Positions 49,110 through 59,165 of a stretch of DNA of 64,000 nucleotides are shown here, piece after piece. Source of the stretch: Marisa cornuarietis (lineage: Eukaryota > Mollusca > Gastropoda > Architaenioglossa > Ampullariidae); NCBI GenBank assembly GCA_004794655.1, contig SMMW01000001.1:8432001-8496000 (forward strand). The letters are read 5' to 3'. The notes under the pieces were generated by a model that had not been told where the DNA came from, did not search any database, and was given only the letters and a program-made list of their open reading frames with translations. How positions within the stretch are numbered: the first letter of the stretch is position 1; every line of letters starts with the position of its first letter. A program made the position numbers and the translations under genes.

Positions 49110-49365
49110 TTAGGGGCCAGACAATTCCGAACCGAGAGCGCGCTGGTTCAATTCCCGATAAGCGCAGCATACTTTCCCCAGTCGACCCAGCTGACGGGAA
49201 TGGGTACCTGACTCCATAGAGGGTTGAGGAAGGTAAGGCAGCGAGGGAGAGGAGATTGGCACCACCCTCATGTAAAAGCTGGCCCAGAGAAAAGTGGGGT
49301 CTCTAACACCTCACTCCCCAACGACCTGAAAAGGTTATGGGATGACCTTACCTTTACCTGTCTTA
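49110..49365 (+). mobile_element. tRNA-derived SINE, copy 1
   Basis: A near-consensus pol III B box GGTTCAATTCC lies at 49145-49155, preceded by GAGCGCGCT as in tRNA-derived heads. The A box is not recognisable, so the head is truncated or decayed. The body contains GACCCAGCTGACGGGAATGG, GAGGGTTGAGGAAGGTAAGG and GAGAGGAGATTGGCACCACC. The 3' end has repeated TTACCTTTACCT, a typical short simple tail. A second copy of the family lies at 46.05 kb. Confidence 0.75.
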
Positions 49366-49455
49366 CGGCAAGCTGGAACCGTGTTAGTTGCTGTGTTACA
49401 GCAAGCTGGAACATTGTTAGCTGCTGTGTTACAGCAAGCTGGAACCGTGTTAGTG
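49366..49455. repeat. 33-bp minisatellite, 2.7 copies, next to the SINE tail
   Basis: ACRGCAAGCTGGAACCGTGT followed by TAGTTGCTGTGTT repeats with a 33-bp period immediately after the SINE 3' end. Confidence 0.85.
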
Positions 49456-51541
49456 CTGAAGCTGGAGCCGTAGCTGCGTGACGCTACCCGTGGGGAGTAT
49501 TTTAGTCTCTCCGCCCACCTGAAAACACTGTGCATGGACGATCAGGTGATGCAGTAGTAGAATATTCACTTGCCACAAGTTACCACTGTAATGGTCTGGG
49601 TCCGCATCTCGTGTTCTTCTCTCAGGGTGTGTCACCTGTTCACAGGGAAAACCGTCGGAGTTTTTTTCTGTTACTCACGTTTCATCCCTCATAGTTGGGA
49701 GTCACCGCTGGTCCTGCCTGCCTGCTGTTCAGGTGAGCAAAATCAGCAGCAGGGCAGATAGCTCACTTTTGTGAAATCATCCTCCACATAGGAGATCCCA
49801 CGAGTGTGTGTGTGTTTGTGTGTGTTCGCGCGCGTTTATATGTGTATCTTAATGAGAGTGTGGGCGCGCGCGTGTGTATATATATATATGCTTATGAAAG
49901 AGAAGGTGCGCGTGCACGCATGTTTGTTTATATCCGAACAAATCTGTGTGCACACAAGCACAGCTAGGCTATCTTACACACACACACACACACACATGCG
50001 CGCACACTATTATAAACATGTACACATGAAAACGTTCGCGTGCATGTATGTTTATAAGTGTGCGCATGTATGTTTATAAGTGTGTGTGTGTGTGTGTGTG
50101 TTTACGTGTGCGTGTGAAAGAGAGAGAGAGTGAAGTCGCCTGTGATTACCTGATGAAGGAGTGAAGGTAAGTGTCCGTGTAACTGAGCCGTCGGCGGCCG
50201 TACGTTACCTGGCGGTGACAAGGGGAATGGTGGGGTGGGGTGGGGCTGGGTGGGAGAATGACAAACACAGAACTGTCATGACGGGCCGTGAGGGTCGCAA
50301 TGACCCGGGAGTTCAGTATTGATATTCTCCATGCTAGCTGTCGGCGCAGGGTCTTGTCAAGTGCTTCCATGCCTGTCAGGCACTAGCTACCTCATTCACC
50401 CAACCCACTTTTTATGTCGCTACTGGACCCGAAGCCTCGAAATGAATTACCACTCCCCCCCCACCTCCATGCATGCACTAACACGCCTACCTCCCATCCG
50501 CCCACATACACCTTTTTTGTTGATGTCTGACAGCAGAAGACTTTTTTTTCATCGTGCATCTCTTGGTCAGCAGCAGTGTTTTCAGGAAGTCAGAATGGGT
50601 CAGCTAAAATCTGCTAATAGTGTAGATCACAGATACAGAGAGGCTGTCAAGTCCTGGCTTCCAGCTGCACCTATTTCTCCCTTAGTGTTTGCAGGGCTGC
50701 TGTCACAGGTTTTCCTGCAGTACTCTTGTACTCCCACCCGTTCATCACACCTCCCCTTTCCCTGTGGTGCGCATTTTCCAAAAAACTAGCGAAAACAATT
50801 CTCTACCCAATGAACCAACCAGCCAAAATGAACTCAGAACTCAAGTTTTATGACAGCTGTACTTTCATACAAACCATGATGTGTGTGTGTGTGTGAGAGA
50901 GAGAGAGAAAGAGAGTCTACATTAACAACTGATATGATATTTAAAATTATATTAATGTAGATAAATAAAAATTCTTTAAAGAAAGATTAAATACTTTAAT
51001 TAAAATTATAATAAACGAGAGGCTTCGCAGTTCATATGATTTGACTTCATAATGGACTGTTGCCAGCTTAGCTTTCACTAAAAGAGATTAAAGAATGGAC
51101 TCTCCCCAATGCGCTCAGCAGAGCATACATCAGCTTCATTAGCAGACATGATTAACCAGGGAAGGTAAAAAATGTGGTAAAAGGAGAGGGCTGGGTTCTG
51201 CCTTTCACAGGCCATTGCCTAGATAGAGGAGCAAACCACTTACAGCACACTGCCCTTTATGAAATGCCAGAAAAAGAGCAAAGATAGAAATATTGTCACT
51301 TTGTAATAATGAGTGGGTTTTTAAAACTCCTGACGACTCCTGGGGCAAAGGTTGCAGATCTTGTTGTTAATGCTTTGGAATTTTAAAAAAATATGAAAAT
51401 ATAGGGCTGTCAGAAGGAACACTCTTCTAGACTAAAGTGTGCATTGGTACATGCACACATATGGTCAAGAAGAATGTAGCAAGCTCTAAGCAGTGTGACC
51501 TGTGATTATTTTTAACCTTTCATTTACTCTTGTGATTGCAG
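49456..51541. other. Non-coding stretch upstream of the coding exon (probably intron or 5' flank)
   Basis: Has dense GT/CA/TA microsatellites (49806-49890, 49976-49994, 50078-50102, 50880-50915) and A/T-rich sequence. A 156-codon frame at 50319-50789 shows no domain. Because 51542 follows a good 3' splice site, at least the part just before it is intron, with an upstream 5'UTR exon unlocated. Confidence 0.55.
51503..51541 (+). promoter_or_regulatory. 3' splice site (acceptor) of the coding exon
   Basis: Pyrimidine-rich tract (TTTTTAACCTTTCATTTACT) followed by TGATTGCAG, ending in AG at 51540-51541. It places the exon start at 51542. No AG intervenes between the tract and this site. Confidence 0.7.
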
Positions 51542-51561
51542 ATGACCTGAGGAAGACAAAG

Positions 51562-51678
51562 ATGAGCAGCTTACACTCAGAAACAGGGGCAGACAACCAG
51601 AACAACACGTCTAGCTGTCCAGAGCAGGTCAAAGTCTGCTTCTATATTACCATGCTCCTTTGGACTTCACCCTACTGA
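51562..51678 (+). other. Upstream ORF in the 5' leader (38 codons)
   Basis: Starts MSSLHSETGADNQ and stops at TGA 51676-51678, only nine bases before the main ATG and in the same frame. A minimal ATG-ACC-TGA also sits at the exon start (51542). The arrangement would require leaky scanning or reinitiation and could dampen translation of the main protein. Whether it is translated cannot be judged here. Confidence 0.5.
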
Positions 51679-51687
51679 AACCTCGAA

Positions 51688-53522
51688 ATGCCACCACCCA
51701 AAAAACCCAAGAATGGCCCCACGAGATTTGAGCAGTTTCTCTCACAGGAGGAAATACAGAAAATGGAGGAGGCCGTGTCAGAGGTTTCAGCCCCATCATC
51801 GTCGGGAGCAAGCAGCACAATGGGAAACGGCAGCAGCAGCTGTATTGAAAGCAGTGGGAGCCGAAAGAAGAGTGGCAGAGACAGCAGCGAAAAGCGTACT
51901 TCATCGTCCTCGCTGCTGTCTTCAGTGGTTGCATCTTCGTCCTTGTCTTCTGTCAAAGATGAAAGCTCTTCCATGACCACCACTACCACCATCACCACAG
52001 CTTCAACATCATCACTGCTGTCCTCGGTGGTTGCTGCCGCATCCTCCTCTGCTGTTAAACATGAGGGCATTGCCATCTTCACAGCCAGCACCACCACCAC
52101 AGGCAACTCTTCCGGCTCCAGAAGTGTGTCAGTGGTTGGGTCAGGTTTGGTTACTGCTGAGTCGGAAGCCAGTGATGGACCGAGCGGTCGTGGTCTGCTG
52201 CGAGAACTCTTCTCCAAGAGTGACCCTGACCTCAGCTACAGTGAAATTCACTCTTCTTTGCCTGCTTTAGATCCCGATGTTCCCTCACCAGCGAAGCAAA
52301 GTCGAATTGGCAGCGGCAAGGGCCGTCGATTCAGAGTTACTGCTGCCACTGAACCGAGTGGTGCTAAGCCTGACGATGGTGTTGGTGGTAGGGGAGATCA
52401 CAGACAGCCAAAGGACAATGCTGACGCAGGTCAGCCTAGCTCTTATACCTCAGGGGCCTCCATTGACACTTTCCTCTTTGATGAACAAAGAATAAGTGGC
52501 AATGGAAACGGCAGCAGCAGTTCTGCACCAGCCACAGAGACGGCTGTACCCCGAAAAGATCTCTTGGAGCATACATACCTCACCTCTTTGATTAAAGAGT
52601 CCCCGCCCTCTTCAGGGGCTGTTGCCACAGCATATTTAGATCGTGCGGGGGCTTTAACTTCAGGGAAGATGTTGCGTGGCCTGATAGGACAGGGTGATGC
52701 ACATGTGTCGGCACCATCCACTTTTATCCACGCAGCTCTACAGCTACCTCTTATGGACACAAGTACCTCAGGGCACTCAGTTTCACGCCCAAACCATACC
52801 TCGATGTTAAGCTTCTTACCGGGTCAAGGCACACATCCTCATCATCCCTCAATCCCTAATCCTCCTCTGCCTCGGTGTTGTGGGTCTTCTTCGCTACCTC
52901 TTGTTAACACTAACTCAACCTCTGTGACCTCATTTTCTTCTCACACCCTCTCGCTGTCCCACACCTCTTCAGTGCAAGGATCAGGCAGTGAGCCCTTTGA
53001 CCTCTCTTTCAAGAAACCTCATTCTCTCTGTCGCAGCAGCAATGCTGCTGAGATCAGGAATAGCAGCAGCAGCAGTAGCTGTAGCAGCAGCAATAACAGC
53101 GCCGGCAGTGACAAGACCACAGACCTCGCTCCTCGTCCAGGCAGCACTGGCGACTCTGCTTCCTCCTCTTTTTCTCCCCGCACTAGCAACAGCAACAACA
53201 ACAGCAATGCAGGTAACAACAATACCTCCAGCTCCCCGTCAAAGGGAGGACGCAGCACTCCCTCCTGTAGGGGAGACATCAACGGGTCACCAACAACCAC
53301 TGGACTGAGCTTAACCCAGTCACCTCAATTTATGGACGTACAGGCCAGCCAGATGAGCACCTCACCTCACAACCAGCACTTCCTTCCAGAGAGCAGCCCC
53401 ATCACCAGCATGAGTGCTGCTGCAGCAGCCCCAGCCAGACCTGCAGCAGCAGCTGCCCCTCAGAAACCATTTTCTGCTGCCAGCAAGTCTGTTGCTCATG
53501 ACACCGCACAGAACATCTCCAG
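51688..53522 (+). CDS. Large 5' coding exon of a serine-rich, disordered putative transcriptional co-regulator (partial)
   Basis: An ATG at 51688 with G at -3 is the first after an in-frame stop (51676-51678). The frame is open for 611 complete codons and ends in a split codon at a CAG|GTGAGT donor, so it is the N-terminal part of a longer protein. Residues 1-28 (PPPKKPKNG then RFEQFLSQEEIQKMEE) are the least low-complexity part: a basic NLS-like patch followed by an amphipathic helix candidate. Residues 70-127 hold two similar blocks (SSLLSSVVA ... VK-D/H-E), each ending in a SUMO-consensus lysine (K90, K124). L/I-rich motifs occur at about 170-175 (LLRELF), 298-302 (LTSLI) and 329-333 (LRGLI). 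PFDLS at 436-440 matches the CtBP-binding PxDLS consensus. Poly-Ser/Asn tracts (458-515) and an Ala-rich tract (575-590) follow. Such content fits a nuclear regulator or co-repressor. I recognise no family, and any folded domain must be downstream. Coding confidence is high, functional assignment low. Confidence 0.88.
53031..53110 (+). repeat. Imperfect AGC/AAC triplet tract inside the coding exon
   Basis: Runs of AGC with AAT/AAC interruptions encode the poly-Ser/Asn stretch around residues 449-475. Similar triplets return at 53185-53235. These are likely length-variable sites between alleles. Confidence 0.8.
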
Positions 53523-53528
53523 GTGAGT
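53523..53528 (+). promoter_or_regulatory. 5' splice site (donor) ending the coding exon
   Basis: CAG|GTGAGT, a full consensus donor. The coding frame would hit TGA just inside the intron if not spliced, which supports use of the site. Splicing here leaves the codon split after two bases. Confidence 0.85.
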
Positions 53529-56500
53529 TTCATTAAATGGTGTGAAAAATGGCTTTCAATCTTTTTTTTTTTTTTTACCATTTTTCTATGTGGCTTGGTT
53601 TGGGTGTTTAATGCTGGATTAAGTCAAAAATGAAAAATGAAAACCTTTTTGAGGATGTAGCTAAGTTATAGGACTGAAAATTGATTAGTTTGTTGCTATA
53701 TTTCTTTATGTATTTTGTTTTACTTTTGTGCGAGGGAGATTTTTGCAGATAAGAACGTCCCTTGCCCAGTTTTGAAAGAAAAACGTAGGCATCCATATTT
53801 TACCATGCACACTTGTGTCATCAGAGTATATCAGATTTATTTTAATCAACAAACGTGGATTTTCGTTGGATCATGAACAAAATCGTCTGGTTGGTCTCTA
53901 TACAGGAGTATTGCTCTAGATGGAAGCTGGAAATTTTGTTCTAATATATATATATATATATTCCAATAATTTAAATATCTATTCTTCACCAACATCTTCT
54001 CAAGCAGTAATGAAGTTGGGTTGGCGGAGATGAAACTTGACAAAGCTGTTTCACCAAAGATCAGGAGATAAAAGATGTGAAAAATGGAAAACTCTCATAT
54101 GCAAGGACATTAGTGTGTATTGAACAATAGAAGAAAAAGTTACATTACTTCGATTTCCAAACATGAACTTTTCAGTAAAAGTCGTGTCAATCAGTATTTG
54201 AACATCCAATCTCTCAAGACTTGCAGCATCTAGCACATTTTTTGCTACTGTTAATGAGGCAAGTACACTTAAATTAGTGGTCGGGATTTGCTACTCTGTA
54301 CTGTTGATGAAGACCTGACGAGAGGAGGGAAGGATTGACGGGGATAGAGGTGCTGTACCCGGGTCCGTGGCTGTGAAGGGAGCCAGGCCTTAGTGGATAC
54401 TTTTCCCTTCTTTTTCGTATAAAGAAAGGTTGACGTAACATTCTTCACTCAGGGGATTCGTTCTCTGGAGCGGGGTTCTACAAGTTTAATCGTTTACAGT
54501 CATTTTTAATCTTTTACTAACCACTCATGTGTAAACAATTCTATGTTCAAGTAGTGATGTAGATCCTAGTGCACTTGTTCTAATGTTTGCAGTCTATATT
54601 ACGTTACTGAATGAAATGTAGATATTGACAATCGAATTGTAAGCATATTATTATATACTGGGAAAATAATTGACGATTACAATTACAAGGGGACCGGAGA
54701 GGTCGTCTGCCCGGGTCCCGTGCTGGCTCTTGGCGGTCCTGCGATGATCAATAAAAAATAAATACAAGAAACGCAAAGAGGAACCAAGTAACAACGGCTG
54801 AGAGTATCGTGATTTTGCAAAAGGAAGACGAGTAGGGAAGTAGCAATAAGCGGAAAAGGGGAGAAGGGTGTGAAAAATGACTAGCATTCCTTACTAGCAT
54901 TACTATGACTTCCATTACTTGAACACACACTGTACTTTGCAGTGTTTATTAATTTATTTCGGTAGACAAATTTTAGTAAATCAGAAAGGTTATCGCTGGA
55001 AAAGAACTTATCTAAGAGAGTTAACCTTGTTTTTAGTTGTTGGTTGCAGTTATGTGTTACCTCCCTTGCAGCAGGTTCAAGATTGCTTCATGATTGCTTG
55101 GAAGATTAATGAAGATGGTTTACACTTATAAACAAACAGAAGATATTAAAGCTCTCCATTCAATTACTGTAGTGATGTATTAAAATTGCCAGTTGTGAAA
55201 TTAAGCACACTATGAAATAAAGCCGAACTTTTCCTTCGGAACTAAATGGTGTGAGTTACCTCTCTTTGACCATGGTACGATGCCAAGCGATACCGCGTCC
55301 AGGATGTGTTTTGCGCGTACATTTAAAAAAAATATTTTATTTTATTTTATTTTCTGTGTGTGTAATGAAATTTAAATCGTTAATAATTTCTTGAACATTT
55401 GTAATATAACACGTACTGATGTGGGATTAACATGTGCAATACATGTAATTTGGAATAAGCGTGAGTAGTAGTGCGTACCGGACTGTGTTGTGAGGATACT
55501 GACCTAGCATGTTAGACTGCAGACTCAACAAAAATCGAAAATAAAAGCACAATAATATGATAGATGCCGAAAACACAAAAGTCAGCATCAGATAAATATA
55601 ATGAAATTCAGGCAAGTCCAACAACTGAGTAATATAAAACCTTATCAATGGGGTGCGATGTTAGTATGTGTGTCGGTGGGAGCGCGAGGGGGGGCGGGGT
55701 ACTGGTGTTTAAGGCTGAGAATTTTGCAGAAAGTCTACCACTTCTCCGATCCTCACCAGACCTAGCAGAAATATTCTTTTTTTCTCCGGATATATTGTAG
55801 ACAGTGTTTGGTACGTTCACATACCTTGCTTCGAAGTTTCTTTCTGATTTTATTTCATTATAAAGATGTTACTGATGGGTTAAGATTTTTTTTAAAAAGC
55901 ACACGGAAGTAATTTTGACATGCATCTTCTACACAGAACAGATTCTGGCAGCGTAATTTGAGAGGGTATTGCGTGAACGATAGAGAGGGGAGCCGACAAC
56001 AAAAGGTAGGGAGGAAACAAGGGAGTCTCCGGCAACCCTGCAGTTTTGTCCCCTTTCGGTTCTATTCAGTCGTATCAGTGTACTGAGTTATATAAATATT
56101 TTTCTTACCACTAAATAATTACTTTTGCGATTCTCTTAACCGGATTCACGAGCCCTTAAAAGGTGAAAGAAGAAATTGTCTAGAAATTAGAGTCGTCTAT
56201 AAGCGTGTTTGACGCATTCAGCGCAGGGAGGTGATGCAGCTGCACACAGATTCCACTAATGCAGTTTCTTACACATTATTCTCATTCTTTATGACGTTCA
56301 TGTATTTGTTTCGAATATTTATTTTCATGAACTTCTTGGATTCATTTCATTATTTATTTAACTGTTTCTTGTAATATTGTGTACCGTGCATGGTATGTGT
56401 TGCTTGAATAGGATATGAAATGTATACAGTCCTGAGAACCCACGTTAATATTGACGAATGCAGTTTTCAAACACTTGAAACTTATTTTATTTTATCAAAA

Positions 56501-58875
56501 TTTTCATTTTCTTTACAGTTACATGAAGACTTTCATAATATTATTCTGTTATTTTGTCCTTGTGTTTTAACTTTTTAATTTCTAATTTGCGGTGTGATTT
56601 GCCTTTGGGAAAGACGGACAAACGTTTTAAATAGTCTGCACCTGCGTGCACATTACATTTTTGTAATTATTATGCATCTTGTGTTTTAACTTTGAATTAA
56701 TGATATGCAGTCTCTGGTAGATTTGCGTCCACGAAGGAAAACCATGAGTTTTGGGGCCGTTTTATTCAGCAGGTGTGTGCACGCACGCACCCAATCATAC
56801 TGTGGCTGTGTGACATACTTGCACGTAGCAGCACCCGGGGTGGGGGAGGGGCAATCCATTTACCTTCTCCTTTCTGTTTTTTTTTTTTTTTTTTTTTTGT
56901 ATTGGACTGAGGCAAAAGCTGAGGCGAAATTTACTTCATGGTAAACAACTCAGACGGCGCTAAACTGACCGAACAAAGAAATGAAAAACTGTGGACATGA
57001 TGAGTAAGTAATGTCGTGGACTGCTCATGGAAACCACCAGAGCAGTACTTAGCAACAGTATTGACCATATGTACCGAATGACTATCGTGTTTCAGACCTA
57101 GGCACCGCTTTTTTTTCACGCTTGACTCTTACTGTGTATCGGTGTGAACATTTGGTGAAACCATACTGGCACCATAATGTGTATAAATAAACAAAGAGAT
57201 AATTTGGGGAAACAGTCTGATGGAGTAAATGTATTAGGATTCATTATGCTGTGATTATAAAAATAAATTCCGCTAAAATATCTGCGTCTGCAGTATCCTA
57301 TAACGAGGGATATAAACTGATAAATTTAGGGTCGTTTGTATTGTGACCTAGCAAACTAACGACAAGTGCTACCGATTAGCAGCGATTCTTCGTTTTTTTC
57401 AACTTTAATGACATATTCACTACAGTTCAAGACATCCTTTGCAATGTAGTGTAACCAAAGCAATTATAGTAGTTTTGAAGATGACCTTGAGTGATCAAGG
57501 CTGAGAAATTTTAGTTGATTAGTACGGATAGAGCTGTTCTGGTTTGGGAAGTTTTGCTTGGTCACCTTTGTAGGGAGCAAAAGCGTCTTCCTCTCGACAT
57601 TCTGATCCTTTAATCAGTTTTAGTTTTGTTTTGTTTTGTTTTTGTTTTCTTTTTCTTGGTCTGAACATAAATCGCTTATTTTGAGATACCGTATCCGATA
57701 TTTAACTCGCGAACCTGTTGCAGTTCAGGGTACCCGAAATATTTTGGTGTATTTCCTACAATTTTGGAAGTGGGAAGTAAGCTAACCTGCTTTTTTGTAT
57801 CTCACACACACACACACACACACACACTGGCGAGTAAAAAAAATGCTTTTGTGATTTAAAACTTTCTTTGTTTTGCTATTGTACATAGCCATTTAGATTT
57901 ATAGACTTATTACTCCAAGTGGGAATAAGTCACTAACGGATTCATGACAAAGGAAGACATGATTTGTTGCTGTATATGACGTTACCTTAAAATACTTCAA
58001 CACCAAAAACATCCTTTTCCTGGCTTGGTCTTGGGTAAACAAGGTTGGCAGTTGGCAGTGCTGATTCCGAGTGACGCGTCTGACTGGTGCTTCAACGTAA
58101 CGTCACGTCGCGTCACTCTTCTTGTCCCTGTCTCGCTCCTTCGCCCTTTTTCCACCCTCTCTCCCTCTCTCTTTTCTCTGGTGGATGGGAGGTGGGAGGA
58201 GGGTGACAGTATAAGGCAAAGTTCTCTGTCTCACTCTAGAGAACTAATAATTAGTTCCCAAAGCTAGTCCTGAAGCTTGTGGTGGATAATGTCACGGGAA
58301 ATGTTTTGCGTATTTGGACGAAATGTCAGCGTCTGTAGCCGTGGTCAGTTGGCACATTGCAACTGGCTAACAAAATCAGGAAGAAGCTATTATTAGAACA
58401 GACCATTATTATTACATTATTACACAGAGCACCTGAACGGTGAATCGCTGTTGTCCCAAGTGTGTCTGCCTGTTAGGTAAAGATGTATCCCATACAGCAG
58501 TGTTAACCATGTCAGACAGCTTCCAGAAAGCAGCCGCTAGCGGTTCCAGAGCTTGACAAGACTTGCTTGTCTCTAACTTTTGTCCACCTCATCCGCCGTT
58601 GTCTTCCAACATCGTTGTAGTTGAATGCATTTTCAGTTGCCCACATCACATATTCAGAGACTTCTCTGAAGATTGGCGTGGTTCTTACCATGTGCAGTTG
58701 ATTACTTATGTGGTTTGCATAACAGTTATTATTCAAGATTTGTAAATGATCCGGCAAAACAAATTGGACGTGCTGGCGATGTGGGTAAGGGGAGGAATTT
58801 TCCTCCTGATGGGTATACAAGTCTCCTCGAATAAAACGAAGTGAAATACATTTGCTTGGGGTACGAATAGTGTTG
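53529..58875. other. Intronic or non-coding stretch downstream of the exon
   Basis: A/T-rich with TA, CA and T runs (53943-53960, 56877-56898, 57804-57828). No second exon with flanking splice sites and recognisable protein could be identified. It is most simply the first part of a long intron. Confidence 0.55.
57804..57828. repeat. (CA)n microsatellite
   Basis: Perfect CA dinucleotides over about 25 bases. Confidence 0.93.
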
Positions 58876-59165
58876 TGTTGATGCTGGGTGTGCAGAATGT
58901 TGTGGTAACGTATTGTTACGTGTTGATGCTGGGTGTGCAGGATGTTGTGGTAACGTATTGTTACGTGTTGATGCTGGGTGTGCAGGATGTTGTGGTAACG
59001 TATTGTTACGTGTTGATGCTGGCTGTGCAGGATGTTGTGTTAACGTATTGCTACGTGTTGATGCTGGCTGTGCAGGATGTTGTGTTAACGTATTGTTACG
59101 TGTTGATGCTGGGTGTGCAGAATGTTGTGGTAACGTATTGTTACGTGTTGGCGCTGGCTGGGCAG
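58876..59165. repeat. 45-bp minisatellite, about 6.4 copies
   Basis: Units begin TGTTGATGCTGGGTGTGCAG at 58876, 58921, 58966, 59011, 59056 and 59101, with a partial unit from 59146. Each carries GTAAC-GTATT-GTTAC, a 5-bp stem with 5-base loop. The unit is a multiple of three, so two + frames read through as 15-residue repeats, which explains the open frames there. Copies differ by G/A and G/T changes only, indicating recent expansion. Confidence 0.92.

Noticed and set aside
49804..50110. Open frames rich in V/C/H/T
   Set aside because: Entirely encoded by GT/CA/TA microsatellites.
51672..52217. 181-codon minus-strand frame opposite the coding exon
   Set aside because: Its E/D/V-rich peptide is the complement of the serine-rich + strand; the + strand has splice sites and a sensible start. 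Antisense shadow.
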